From the NCBI GenBank assembly GCA_963383645.1, contig OY726558.1, forward strand, positions 182,252,634 to 182,316,633: 64,000 bases of DNA, written 5' to 3'. A program made the position numbers and the translations under genes. The DNA is from Muscardinus avellanarius (taxonomy: Eukaryota; Chordata; Mammalia; Rodentia; Gliridae). The first letter of the stretch is position 1. The number at the start of each line of letters is the position of its first letter. The notes below the pieces were generated by a model, which searched no databases, was not told the origin of the DNA, and saw nothing but the letters and a program-made list of their open reading frames with translations. Shown piece after piece: positions 47,276-58,300 of the stretch.

Positions 47276-47626
47276 AAAAAGAAAAAAAATTGAATCTGTG
47301 ACACCTAAAGCAAGAACATTTTTCATTGACATATATGTGTATAATTTGCATCCAGGAAAATGTGGGGAAGGAATGCTCAATTATATCTATGGAAGGTAAA
47401 TATGACCCTCACAAATAAAAATAACTATTTGACATGAGGAAGAAAATGTGTTAAGGGCAAAGAACATTCCTCTGATAGACTATGACAATAGCTGTGGCTA
47501 TCATCAGTGCATTCTCTAGAACATTTTCTATCAGTAACATAAATTATATCTCTGCTTGTGAATTTTTTCTAAAGCATAAAATATTATAAAAAACTAAAAC
47601 TAATTACAAATGACTTATTTCTAAGC

Positions 47627-47661
<35 letters not shown>

Positions 47662-47864
47662 GTACTGAGGCTTGGATCCAGGGACATTCTACCTCTGAGC
47701 CATACCCCCAGCCATATTTAAATTTAAGTTTTATTTTGAAGCAGGGTCTTGCTAGAAAAATCTGAGATTCCAACTGTGTTGCTGAGGCTGCACTTGAACT
47801 ATGGTCCCTCTATCTTAGCCTCCCAAGTACTGGAATTATAGGCATTCAGCATCAGGCCTGGCTA
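47627..47864 (-). mobile_element. SINE, antisense, with about 33-bp poly(T)
   Basis: Long T run, then AGGTACTGAGGCTTGGATCCA (reversed ID) and a B1 monomer with a small insertion (AGAAAAATCTGAGATTCCAA). Ends near CATCAGGCCTGGCTA. Confidence 0.85.
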
Positions 47865-49287
47865 CTCTAAGCTAATTCTTATTTTCTATTTTATTGTCTA
47901 AGATAGGTTTTTTAAACTTGAATATGTTTCAGACACACCTGAAGGGCTTATTAAAACAACTTTCTGATTCATTAGGTCCCTATATGGGCCTGAGAACTTG
48001 CATTTCTAAGTTTTCAGATAATACTAATGGTTCCAAAGAGAGAAAAACAAATATAATGTTTAGAATATCCTGCTCATATTGGGATTATATCTAAAGAAAG
48101 TAGGTGGTTGCATAAGTTATTCTCAAAGGAGCATTTTGTCTGAACCCACAAGTTATCTTTAGCAATAGGAGATTCAGAACTGAGAAGAATGAGAAAATAA
48201 AATATATAGTACACACTATCTATTCTTTTTTTCACATATGTGTTTTCTGTATAATAGGCACCCTACACAAGTATGCATATACACAGTCAGAATGTATGCC
48301 TTCAAATAAGAGAATAAAAATAGCAATAAATATTTAGAACAGAACAGCATTCTCTTGCTTCTTAACTATGAAGTAATCAACATTAGCTATAGAGAAGTGT
48401 CTTTTCTTGTAATTTCTTGAAGATAAGATTCCTTAATTTTCTCTGCAGTAGGAAGGGGTAAAAAAAAGCAGAAAATAGGTCTCTCTTATCTAGTCAATGA
48501 GAGATCACTTGATATGATCGGTATCAGACATAAGCGATAAACCAAGATCCATGACCTCAACTAACTAGACATACACATGAGGCCTGGAATAGGTATAAAC
48601 CCAGTGAAGTAACAGACTGGAGGATAAAGATATCCAGGGACCCATTTAAATGACTTCTGTGTTGACTGAAAGGAGGCAGGAGGGAAGACAAGGGAAAGCT
48701 TTGTATCACACCCTGAACTGTGAATGTTTAGGATCAACTGGGAAGGATAATGATCTTTTCTGTTAATGACCTAACTGTGTTTCGTTCCCTGCCAAATGGC
48801 TTGGGCATAATGGGAAGGTTTTGCTTTTGTGCACTATCACCCTGAGCTGTTGACCTGTGCTATGATAATCAGCATCCACACTTGTAAGCTTGCCATCAAA
48901 TTAGCCAAGCACACTACACCATCACATCCAAATTGTCAGTGGAGGGGTGCCAGGGAGGGAGGATAGATCCAGAAAACACAGTTTTGATCCAAGATTTTGT
49001 CCTTAGAGAAAATGATGCTATGTAGACCATCAGGTAGCAGGAGATTCAAGACTAGATGAATCATGGAGAAAGCAAAGAGCACACTTTAGAATGTCAGTTC
49101 TGGAAGTTTCTTGCTTAGAATATTCTTCAAAAGTTATTAAAGCCATAGCAGTATGAAGTTGCATCGTGAATGGAGGGTGACTGATTTTTCTCATTCTCAG
49201 TAAGCATGCAGTTTAAGTAAAATAGTGGTTTTAAGAAGAGTTCCTTACGTGTCCTTTGTATCAACTTCTAATGCTTTACCCTTTTAT
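47865..49287. other. Unrecognised sequence
   Basis: No supported gene or repeat in about 1.4 kb. Confidence 0.35.
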
Positions 49288-49526
49288 AAAGACACCACTA
49301 GGAGCTGGGTGTGGTGGCGCACGCTTGTAATCCCAGCATTTGGGAGGCTGAGACCAGAGGATCGCGGTTCACGGACAGCCTCAGCTACTTAGTGAGGCCC
49401 TCTGCAACTCAGTGAGACTCTGTTTAAAACTAAAGAATAAAAAATAGGGCAGGGGGTGTATGTTGGAGGTCAAATGCCCCTAGGTTTCATCCCCAGACCT
49501 GCCAAAAAAAAAAAAAAGACACCACT
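49288..49526 (+). mobile_element. Young B1-dID SINE with target duplication, sense
   Basis: AGCTGGGTGTGGTGGCGCACG, GATCGCGGTTCACGGACAGCC, linker AAACTAAAGAATAAAAAATA, ID-like right monomer, poly(A). AAAGACACCACT repeats exactly at 49288-49299 and 49515-49526. Confidence 0.94.
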
Positions 49527-50344
49527 GGGAAAAAGGAAGGGAAGGTAATTAATTATCTTTAACTTTCAATACTACAGTGCAGTAAAGAGTTTACTCAGTG
49601 GTTGGCAATACTCACTAGGCTGACCAAATTTTTTATGTTCCAAAGGTCTTAGAACTGAGCCTTTGGAGGGAAACTGTTAGTTTTGAATACCTTACCTGAT
49701 GAGTGTTTTGTTTTTCTACTACAAAAATTTTGGTCACACTTTATTAATTTGTCTCCTGGAGGACACTGGGTATTAGTAGCTCAGGTCATTCACAAATAAG
49801 CCATATCCCTTTATGACTGACTTCCCACAAAAACCTTGGGGAACAGGGCTCAGATCAGCTTCCCCATTCCCTAATTGGTAACATTTTACAGGTGCTGCTG
49901 TACATCCTTGCTGGTAATTAAGTATTATCAATGCAAATCTGCTAAGAAAGAACATCTGGAAGCTGGTGTCTGGTCTCTTCTGATTGTTCTACTAGTTAAT
50001 ATGAGTATATTAAAAAGGGAATCAAAAATAAGTAATTTTACAGGTATGCTGCCTGTCAAAGAAATAATTGCTTCATTTTCTAAATGGAATAAATAGTCTT
50101 CAAATACTATATATCCTTAAATCCACATAGTTTTAGTTCTTACATTAAATTTGTTTATATTATACATACATATATATCTCATTTTGATATTATAAGAGTA
50201 AATGATCATTTAATTTCACTTATGGAAACACAAAATTTATGTCTCTACTCAGTTTTTCTTCTATTACCCACTTACATTTCTTTCTAGTCTGTCTGTAACC
50301 TGAATCTATGTTTTATGTATTCTTTTGAAATATATACTTGTTTG
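49527..50344. other. Unrecognised sequence
   Basis: No supported gene. Confidence 0.35.
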
Positions 50345-50690
50345 GGTTGACATTCTCACTGATAAAATCAAGGGCAACTGACCATACAACTCAGAGAATG
50401 AAAGATTTATTTGCTCAGTTCTTTTGAGATTACAGGTTCGGCCCATGTGAGTCTAGGGTCCTCAGATCAGGGCATGGTGGTAGAAAGTATAGAAAGGCAA
50501 AACACAGGACAATGCAGAGTTCAGAACCAGAGAACATGTAGGCAAGAGGATTCATAAATACAAGCACATTCCCTAAAGCCACACCTGCAGGGGCCCACCT
50601 TCTTCAGCCACAGCCCATGGGCCTAGGCTCCACTCAGTAAATCTACTGTAATAGGTTTATCTGCTGATGAGAATAGAAACCCTCATGAAT
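50345..50690 (-). mobile_element. Probable LTR (MaLR-like), antisense
   Basis: GAATGAAAGATTTATTTGCTC, GGGCATGGTGGTAGAAAGTA, CCTAAAGCCACACCTGCAGGG, CAGCCCATGGGCCTAGGCTCC and CATCAGCAGTGGACATTCTA give a reversed LTR-like order. I am not certain of the family. Confidence 0.4.
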
Positions 50691-50813
50691 GAAATATATC
50701 AACTCTGAGCATCAGCAGTGGACATTCTACATGTAATCGCAATAGTAATTTAATGGGTATTTTTGATATATAGAAATGAGATTTTGCTAATGTTATTTAT
50801 ATTCTCTATGAAA

Positions 50814-50817
50814 TGTG

Positions 50818-50870
<53 letters not shown>

Positions 50871-51018
50871 GGTTATTGAACCGAGGGGTTGTAGCACTGA
50901 ATGTCTCCTATCCCATTTTAGTTTGTATTTTGAAACAAGTTCTCACTACCTTTGAAATGACCTTAAATCAGAGATTCTTCTGCATCTGTTTCCTAAGTTC
51001 TAGGATTGCAGTTATGTA
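50814..51018 (-). mobile_element. Degenerate SINE, antisense, with (CA)n-type tail
   Basis: (TG)n at 50814-50866 directly precedes ACTGGTTATTGAACCGAGGGG (reversed ID end). A decayed B1 part follows (TTTGAAACAAGTTCTCACTAC). Confidence 0.72.
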
Positions 51019-51436
51019 ATAAGTTTAACTTGCATTTGAAAATATCTTTCACACTTGTTTTCATACCAGTTACTTCTCTGATTTATAAAAGACTTTGAAT
51101 ATTTCATCTTGTTAGACCATCCATTCTTCAATAATAGTCATCCCGATATCTCCCTACTTCTTAGGAATAAGCAGTGTTGCAATACAAACCCCACTCTTGG
51201 ATTTCTTGGAAAATTCAAAACAATCACTCTTTAATTTATGGGCTATGAATGATAAGAATACCTGCACTACCTAGCATGACCAAGTCACACTTCACTGTGT
51301 CTTTATCACTATGATTCTTGAGAGCTGAGCATGGAAGGATTTTCTTTTCAGGGAACTTGACAGTTTCCACCTTACAAATATTTATTCTGAACTCTAAAAA
51401 TTTTGATCAGATATGTGTTAATCATTTATTTGCCGC
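51019..51436. other. Unrecognised sequence
   Basis: No supported gene. Confidence 0.35.
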
Positions 51437-51557
51437 CTTCTTCTTCTTCTTCTTCTTCTTCTTCTTCTTCTTCTTCTTCTTCTTCTTCTTCTTCTTCTTC
51501 TTCTTCTTCTTCTTCTTCTTCTTCTTCTTCTTCTTCTTCTTCTTCTTCTTCTTCTTC
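51437..51557. repeat. (TTC)n / (GAA)n repeat, about 40 units
   Basis: Uninterrupted for 120 bp. All-pyrimidine on the plus strand. Reading frames across it give poly-Phe or poly-Ser and are not genes. Confidence 0.97.
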
Positions 51558-51636
51558 AAATTTCTGTTTCTTTGGCCCATTTCTCTATTATTTTACTTCT
51601 TTGTCAATTTTCATCAGGATTTTTTTATATTAGAGT

Positions 51637-51647
51637 TTTCTTTCTTT

Positions 51648-51695
<48 letters not shown>

Positions 51696-51915
51696 TTTCT
51701 TTCTTTCTTTTGTGTGGTACTGGGGACCAATACCAGGGTGTTCTACCTAGGCTACATCCAAGCCATTTCTTTTTATTTATTTTATTTTTTATTTTGAAAC
51801 AAGCTATTGCCAGTTGCTGAGAGTCTTGCTATGTTTGCAAGAGTATCCTCAAGCCTGTATTCATCTATCTTAGCCTCCAACGTACTAGGATTACAGGTGT
51901 GAATCACAGCATTTG
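51637..51915 (-). mobile_element. SINE, antisense, with (TTTC)n tail
   Basis: (TTTC)n at 51,637-51,710, then GTGGTACTGGGGACCAATACC (reversed ID), T-rich linker, and B1 monomer ending TACAGGTGTGAATCACAGC. Confidence 0.83.
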
Positions 51916-52140
51916 GCTCACTATTGATTTAAATTTTAATAAATACTCTTTATATATTCTAAATATCTGTTAAATTTTTATAAGCTAAATTTTTTGACAG
52001 AAATTCTAAATTTTGTATATTTTCTTCTATCATTTTTATATTTTTCTTTTATGCATGTCTCAAATTCACCTAGAATTAGAATTTTAAACAGTATAATTAA
52101 AGTTTTTCTTTTTATTATGGGGGATAGTTGAAGAAATAAA

Positions 52141-52318
52141 AACTCCCAGTAATTGGGAGGCAGAGACAGGGGATCACCTGTTCAAGTCCAGTCTCAGAAA
52201 CCTAATGTGATCCAGTTTTCAAATCAAAATATAATAAAAATATAAATCAAAATTAAATTGGACTGGAGAAAGAATGCCCTTAGGCTCAATCCCTGCTGTT
52301 ACAAAAAGAAAAAAAAAT
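52141..52318 (+). mobile_element. SINE, sense, 5'-truncated and diverged
   Basis: ACTCCCAGTAATTGGGAGGCA to the ID-like GGACTGGAGAAAGAATGCCC and GGCTCAATCCCTGC, then A-rich. Confidence 0.72.
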
Positions 52319-52379
52319 AAGAAAAATAATATAGATCTGAGTAGAAGTCAGTAAGCTGTAAAAAAACAGAAAAATCAGG

Positions 52380-52990
52380 GAATCTAATAGTTGGCTTTTG
52401 AAGAAGATGAATAAAATTGGTAAACATGTAGCAAGATTAAAAATAAAAAAGGAAAAGGACAAACTGCATAAATATCAGAAATAAGATAAAAAGTAAAAAA
52501 ACAAATAATTATCATTTAAAACTCTTACCACAAGTAGTGTTGCTAATCAAGATGGATTTTCTCTTGGAGTAAATAAAATATATAAGAAAAAAACAATATT
52601 GTTTCTAAATAAATTAGTTAAGGAAAATGAAATGTGAATAGTTCCTACCCCATTCTGTTAGGTTAATACTATTCTAATATAATACAAGACAAAGAGGGTA
52701 TGAAATGTAATAAAACAAAACAAAAACTACAGAAAATATCCCTCATAAATCTATATGCAAGGATGCTAAACAAAATTTTAGCAAATTGAATCATCTACCT
52801 ATCTGTATTAGTACATCATAACAAAATGTACTTAATCATATGAATGCAAGTTTAAACAGTTGAAATGCCATCAATACAATTCACCATGCTAATAAACTAA
52901 TAAAAAGAAATAAAAAAGCATACTGAATTAAAAAAGTAAAACTGGCTTTATTTGTTGATTGCATGATTACTTTTGGTATCATATATAGAA
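52380..52990 (+). mobile_element. Ancient L1 ORF2 (RT region), sense
   Basis: ATGAATAAAATTGGTAAACA, CAGAAAATATCCCTCATAAATC, a GCTAAACAAAATTTTAGCAAATTGAATC-like segment and AATTCACCATGCTAATAAAC correspond in order to the L1 reverse-transcriptase region with many frame breaks. Confidence 0.7.
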
Positions 52991-53021
52991 ATACAAATAT
53001 ATTCATAAAATGAGCTACTAG

Positions 53022-53068
53022 AGGCAGGTGTGGCAGCACACTTCTGTAATTCCACTACTTGCAGAGGT
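53022..53068 (+). mobile_element. SINE 5' fragment
   Basis: AGGCAGGTGTGGCAGCACAC and TGTAATTCCACTACTTG match the first half of a B1-like monomer only. Confidence 0.55.
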
Positions 53069-53104
53069 GGACCTATATCCTCTTCAAGGAGCCTCAAGGT
53101 CTCT

Positions 53105-53627
53105 AGACCAATTCACAAATCTTTGATCCATCGTGAACTGATTCTTGTGCAGGGTGAGAAGGTGGGATTTTTTTTTTCTGCATATGGTTAATCAGTTTTG
53201 CCAACAACATTTGTTGAACAGACCCATTGCATTTTTTTTTTTGCCCCTTTGTCAAAAATCAATTGGCTGTGTGAATGTTTCTGAGTCTTCTATTTTATTG
53301 GTCTATGTATCTGGTTTTGTGCCAGTACCATGCTGTTTTTATAATCTGGTATTATGATTCCTCCTGTGTGGTTTTTGTTGCTGAAAACTAATTTAGCTAT
53401 TCTGTCTTTTTAAAATAAATTTAAGGACTGATTTTTTTATGTCTGTAATGAATGACCTTGGTGATTTAATGGGTACTGCATTGAATCAGTAGGTCACTTT
53501 TGGAAGCATGGACATTTTGATGGTATTTATTCTGCCTATCTATGAACATGAAAGATCTTTCCATCTTTTAAGGTCTTTTTTGATTTTTTTCAATGGTTTA
53601 TGCTTTTCTTTGTAGATGTCCTTTAGC
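53105..53627 (-). mobile_element. L1 ORF2 fragment, antisense
   Basis: Reversed ORF2 from TTTGATCCATCGTGAACTGA through GTGCCAGTACCATGCTGTTTT to GAAAGATCTTTCCATCTTTT. Abuts a sense L1 3' end. Confidence 0.82.
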
Positions 53628-54116
53628 CAAGATGTCCATCAACAGATGAATGGATTACAAAACTATGGGATGTGTATACAATGGCATTTTATTCAGCTAT
53701 AATTGAATCATTTACAGGGAAATAGATGGAACTGGAGAACATTATGCTATGTGAGATTAGTCAGTCACAAAAAATAAGAAATCAGATGCCCTCCCTAATA
53801 TGTGGAAGCTATGGAGAAAATGGCTCATAGGAGAAACTCTACACGAAGAAGAAGATACTATTGGTGAGCAAATAAGGCGACTTAACTGAGGAGATGAGAG
53901 GGAGAAGAGGGAAATCCTGCAATGCACATGATGTACATTAACAAACATATCAATGTCAAACACTAAGACAAACATGAGAAGGAGGAAAGGAGAGAGAATG
54001 GAGTGGGAAATGTGTAAGGGCTAATTGGGTGATGTGTACATGTATGACTCCACCATCTGGTATCCCATTAAGATGTATGATGACAATGCAACAATAAAAA
54101 AAATTTAAAAAAACAA
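53628..54116 (+). mobile_element. L1 3' end, sense
   Basis: AGCCAAGATGTCCATCAACAG through AGAACATTATGCTATGTGAG and the 3' UTR to CAACAATAAAAAAAATTTAA. Head-to-head with the preceding antisense fragment. Confidence 0.85.
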
Positions 54117-54684
54117 AATGAGTTTATAGAATTCAGTTGGAAACCTGTCTAGACCTTGACTTTTCTTTGATGGCAGAATTTTTGTTGTTTCTATTGTTTG
54201 CTTGCTATTGTTCAGCTTAGGTTTTTATTATATCTTTTTTGGTTCTACTTAGGTAAGTTGTAATGTTTATAGAAATTTGTCATTTTCTTCCATGTTTTCC
54301 AGTTAACTAAAATATAAATTTTCAAAATAGTTTCTGATTATTCTATGAATTTCCCACTGTCTGTGGCGATGCCTCCTTTTTTCTTTTAGATTGTAATTGT
54401 TTGGGTTGATTCTTTTGTTTAGGCTGTCTGGGAGTTTGTCAATTTAGTTAATCTTTTCAAAGAACCAGTTTTTTATTTGTTGAGATTTTTACTATTGAGT
54501 CTTTTATTATCTTCTATATTTTATTATTTTTGCTCTAATTTTAATTCTTTACTGCCTTTTTATGGCTTTGGAATTAGACTGCTTCTGTTTTTATAGGTCC
54601 TTGAAGTTTGTCATTAGGCTGTTTATTTGGTGACCTAAAAGTATTTCATAGATTTTGGTATGCCATGTTTCTATTTTCATTTAA

Positions 54685-54687
<3 letters not shown>
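54117..54687 (-). mobile_element. Old L1 ORF2, antisense
   Basis: ATAGAATTCAGTTGGAAACC, TCTTTTCAAAGAACCAGTTTT, TTATTTTTGCTCTAATTTTA and GTCATTAGGCTGTTTATTTG follow reversed L1 ORF2 order. Interrupted by an (AT)n run and a SINE. Confidence 0.72.

Positions 54688-54688
<1 letters not shown>

Positions 54689-54716
<28 letters not shown>
54689..54716. repeat. (AT)n microsatellite
   Basis: About 14 AT units next to a SINE poly(T). Confidence 0.9.
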
Positions 54717-54731
<15 letters not shown>

Positions 54732-54930
54732 CAGGTCTGGGGATGGAACCCAGGGGCATTTGACCTCTGAGCTATACCCCCTATCCTATTTTTTGTCTTT
54801 ATTTTGAAACAAGGTCTCACTGAGTTGCAGAGGGCCTCACTAAGTAGCTGAGGCTAGCCATGAACCACGATCCTCCAGGTCTCAGCCTACCGAATGCTGG
54901 GATTACAAACATGAGCCACCACGCCCGGCA
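54717..54930 (-). mobile_element. B1-dID SINE, antisense, inside L1
   Basis: Poly(T), then GGTCTGGGGATGGAACCCAGG (reversed ID), linker, and B1 to GAGCCACCACGCCCGGC. Well preserved. Confidence 0.9.
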
Positions 54931-55436
54931 TAATTCCAAGTTTTTAAAATTTCTCCCCTTATTTTTGTTCTGACGTATTCCTTACTCAAGAGTGTATCAT
55001 TTATACTTTATGTATTTATGTGAATTTTTTGTCATTGTTGTTTATTCCTACCTTTATTCATTTGTAATTTAAAAAGATGCAGAACATTATACTACATCTT
55101 TTTAATTTTCTGGTGTTTTATTTGCATACCAGAACATTGTCTATTTTGGAGAAAGTTTCATGGGAAGCTGAGGAAAATGTTTATTTAGCTGTTGTTGGTT
55201 CAAATATTCTGTATGTGTATTTGTACCATTTGGTCTTAAGGTCTGAAAATTATTTTCTCAGTTTTTGTCTTGAAGATCAATCTAGTGTCATGGGTAATGT
55301 TTTGAAGTCTCTTGATACTGTTTTATTTGTGTATATTTGAAAACTGTCACCCGCATTCAGGATGTTAATGCTTATTATCATTATATCTTCTTGCTGGATT
55401 GTTCCTTTATTCATAAGAAGGGTCCTGTTGTTGTTG
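54931..55436 (-). mobile_element. Old L1 ORF2, antisense, continuation
   Basis: TATTCCTTACTCAAGAGTGT, AGAAAGTTTCATGGGAAGCTG and a GGTCTTAAGGTCTGAAAATT-like segment continue the reversed ORF2. Confidence 0.65.
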
Positions 55437-55590
55437 TTGTTTAATTGGCACATTTTAGCCATACATCTTAATGGGGTACAAGATGGTAGAAGCATACATG
55501 CACATTTCACTCCTTTAACCCTTTCCTAATTTCTACTCTATTTCCTTCTCCTCCCTCCTTCTCATGTTTGGCTTAGTAAAGTGTGTTTTA
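55437..55590 (-). mobile_element. Short L1 3'UTR fragment, antisense, inside older L1
   Basis: TTAATTGGCACATTTTAGCC, TGGGGTACAAGATGGTAGAAG, a C-rich block and CTCATGTTTGGCTTAGTAAAG match the younger L1 3' UTR type (35.2 kb). Only about 150 bp long. Confidence 0.8.
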
Positions 55591-55925
55591 TCAAATATCT
55601 CCATTACTATTGCTGCTTGTTTTAGGTCTCCATTTGCATGGTATATCTTTTTCCATCCTTTCACCTTTAGACTATGGCTATATTTGGCAGTAAGGTGAGT
55701 TCTTGCAATCATTATATAGTATGATTATTTTTTAATCCACATTGACAGGCTATGTCCTTTAATTTGGGAATTAAGCCCATTCATTGTTACGTTTGAAATA
55801 TATTTTTGTTTCCTGTCATTTTGTGTTCTATATTCTATTTGATGCACTGTTATTTTTCCTTTGCTTAGTGTTCCACCTAATGAAATTCTCTTCTTTGGTT
55901 CTAGAATTTGCTTCATTTTTTTTTT
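55591..55925 (-). mobile_element. Old L1 ORF2 5' part, antisense
   Basis: ATTGACAGGCTATGTCCTTTA, AAGCCCATTCATTGTTACG and AGAATTTGCTTC follow the reversed L1 pattern. Confidence 0.6.
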
Positions 55926-55999
55926 CTTGAATAAATGAAGTAGTCAAAAAATAAATTGAAGACAGCAATAGAAAAGAGCTCTGGCAGGCTAGCCCACAT

Positions 56000-56600
56000 C
56001 AGAAAACAGGGTATCTCTCATTAGAAGAGAGTTTATTCAAAACTGAAAACACAGTTCACAATATACAAAAGATATCATCATAACCTAAACATCCAACAAT
56101 AATTGATAAAAAAAAAAGCTTTGAAAAAGGAATAGAAGACAAACCAAGGGTATTCATCACCTCTTAAAATAATTTCAGAGAATTTTCTAAACATAAAAAA
56201 GACTTGGACATCCACATGCAGAAGACACACAGAATACCATTCTGACAAGATCAAAGGAGAATCTCCCCACACTATGTAATAATAAAAATAACTAATGTAG
56301 AGGCAAATAAAATAATTGTAAAAGCAATGAGAATAAAAGAATGAATGGCATTCAGGAAAAAAATAAAAATTACTTTAGACTTCACAAATTAAGTCGTGGA
56401 TGCCAGAAGGTACTGGTATGAAGTAATTCAGACCCTGGAAGAAAACAACTTCTAACCAAGACTGCTATATCCAGCAAAGGTAGCATTCAAAATTAATAAA
56501 GAAATAAAAACATTTCAAGATAAGTAGAAACTTAAGAAATTTATGACTACCAAGTTAGCACTAGAGAAAATAATTAAAAAATAAATTATATTCTTTATTA
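56000..56600 (+). mobile_element. Old L1/HAL1 ORF1-type fragment, sense
   Basis: Contains the motif chain of a degenerate ORF1 C-terminal part: GTCGTGGATGCCAGAAGGTA, AGACTGCTATATCCAGCAAAG and CAAAATTAATAAAGAAATAAAAAC, then CATTTCAAGATAAGTAGAAAC. Many frame breaks. Confidence 0.6.
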
Positions 56601-56930
56601 AACCATTTTAATTTTAATTTAAAAAAGATTGTGACACAAATGTAAATCTAGTAACGATAGAACTTCTAGAAGAAAACATTAGGAAAAAATGTTTGTAACC
56701 TCAGGTGAGACAACTTCCTAGATATAACACCATAGCCATTATTCATTAAAAAAAGAGATAATTTTCCTTCATCAAAGTGAAAAACTTCTGATTTTTAAAA
56801 TATATTGCTAAGAAAAAACATACAAGAGAGAGACTGTATGAAAAACCCATAAATCATACATGTGACAGTATATTTGTATCCAGAGTAAAATTCATTAACA
56901 AGTACACAAATAACCCAATTTAAAACAAGG
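56601..56930 (+). mobile_element. Old L1 ORF2 3' fragment, sense
   Basis: GAACTTCTAGAAGAAAACAT, ACAACTTCCTAGATATAACACC and TTCATCAAAGTGAAAAACTTC are L1 ORF2 landmarks. Confidence 0.6.
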
Positions 56931-57157
56931 GAAACTGGGCGTGGTGGCGCGTGCTTGTAATCCCCACACTTGGGAGGCGGAGACAGGAGGATTGCACTGG
57001 TTTGGAGCCAGCCTCGCTGGCTTAAGAGACCTTGTTTCCACATAAAAAAATATAAAATAGGTCAGGGAGTGTAGCCCAGTGGTAGAAGGGCTTCCAGGAA
57101 CCCCAGAATCACCCCCAAAAAAATAAAACATAAAAAAATAAAAATAAAACAAGGGAA
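56921..57157 (+). mobile_element. Second-subfamily SINE with target duplication, sense
   Basis: Body 56934-57144 (CTGGGCGTGGTGGCGCGTGC; CCAGCCTCGCTGGCTTAAG; AATAGGTCAGGGAGTGTAGC; CTTCCAGGAACCCCAG). TAAAACAAGGGAA repeats exactly at 56921-56933 and 57145-57157. Confidence 0.94.
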
Positions 57158-57194
57158 GATGAGTTGAGCAGATATTTCAAACACACACATAAAA

Positions 57195-57665
57195 ACAGGT
57201 TTAGTGTTTGAGTTGAGAATGCCTCACCAAAGCTCATTTGTTAAAAGCATGTTACACAATACATTCCAGAGCTGGAGTTTTTAGGCACTGACTGGATCAT
57301 GAGTTCTGATATTATCAGGAGATTAATCCATTTAATTGTACCACATGGCATTTGATCAAGTGGATCAATTTACTGGTACCTTAGTGGAGGACTGTTAGTG
57401 GGACCTAGTCTGATTTTGGGCCCTGGATTCATACTTTGAAAATATTTATCTTGTCCTACGACCCTATCTTTCTCTAGCTGTTATGAGATGAGCAGTTTTC
57501 CTCCACCATGTCTTTCTGCTATGACTTTTGCCCTCACCTTTGGCCTAGAATGGAGAAGGCTGACTATTGACTGGACTCCTGAAACCAGGAGCTAAAATCA
57601 ACTTTTTCTCTTATAATGTATTCTTGTCAGATTATTTTGGTCATAGCAATTGAAAGCTGGCTAAC
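57195..57665 (+). mobile_element. MaLR-like LTR, sense
   Basis: GAATGCCTCACCAAAGCTCA, TTAGTGGGACCTAGTCTGAT, TTTCCTCCACCATGTCTTTC, GAAACCAGGAGCTAAAATCA, CTTTTTCTCTTATAATGTAT and TCATAGCAATTGAAAGCTGG give the order of a sense MaLR LTR. Its end complements the start of the 6.66-kb element. Confidence 0.58.
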
Positions 57666-57717
57666 ATAAGTGACTTAACATTAATAAATGAGATCATTAA
57701 TCGTTAGAAAAATATAA

Positions 57718-58120
57718 GCCAGGCGTGGTGGTGCACCCTTGTAATCCCCACGCTAGGGGGGCAGAGACAGGAGGGTCACTCAGGTTCAAAGCCAGCCTTG
57801 CTGGCTTAAGAGACCCTGTTTCAAAAAAAAAAAAAAATTATAAAAATAGGTCTGAGAGCCGGGCGTGGTGGTGCAAGCTTGTAATCCCCGCGCTTGGGAG
57901 GCAGAGACAGGAGGATCGCGCAGGTTCGAAGCCAGGCGCGCGTGCTGGCTTAGGAGACCCTGTTTCTAAATAGAAATGTAAAAATAGGTCTGGGAGTGTA
58001 GTCCGGAGATAGAAGGGCTTCCAGGAACCCCAGTACCACCAAAAAAAAAAAAAAAAAAAAAAAATAGGTCTGGGAGTGTAGCCTGGAAGTGGAAGAGTTC
58101 CATTCCCATTACCACCAAAA

Positions 58121-58159
<39 letters not shown>

Positions 58160-58175
58160 ATATTAAAACCACAAC
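57718..58175 (+). mobile_element. Second-subfamily SINE split by another SINE, sense
   Basis: Left monomer 57718-57845 (AGCCAGGCGTGGTGGTGCACC; CCAGCCTTGCTGGCTTAAG) and right monomer from 58,064 (ATAGGTCTGGGAGTGTAGCC), ending in (AAAT)n at about 58,118-58,161. Confidence 0.88.
57846..58076 (+). mobile_element. Second-subfamily SINE inserted in a SINE
   Basis: Body 57859-58063: CCGGGCGTGGTGGTGCAAGC, GATCGCGCAGGTTCGAAGCC (intact B-box-like GGTTCGAAGCC), a local GGCGCGCGTGCTGGC variant, AATAGGTCTGGGAGTGTAGT, and poly(A) of about 23. ATAGGTCTGAGAG (57846-57858) and ATAGGTCTGGGAG (58064-58076) flank it. Confidence 0.92.
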
Positions 58176-58300
58176 CCAGTCATCTGAATAAATATTAAAA
58201 TGGTTAAAAGTAAAAATTACACTATTAAAACTTTTTCAAAGTATATGGAACAACTGAGACTCTCATCTAAATAGAGATTATTGAACAATATATTCAAATT

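Noticed and set aside
51318..51820. Long open frames with poly-Phe or poly-Ser
   Set aside because: Direct translation of the TTC and TTTC microsatellites; no start context or conserved domain.
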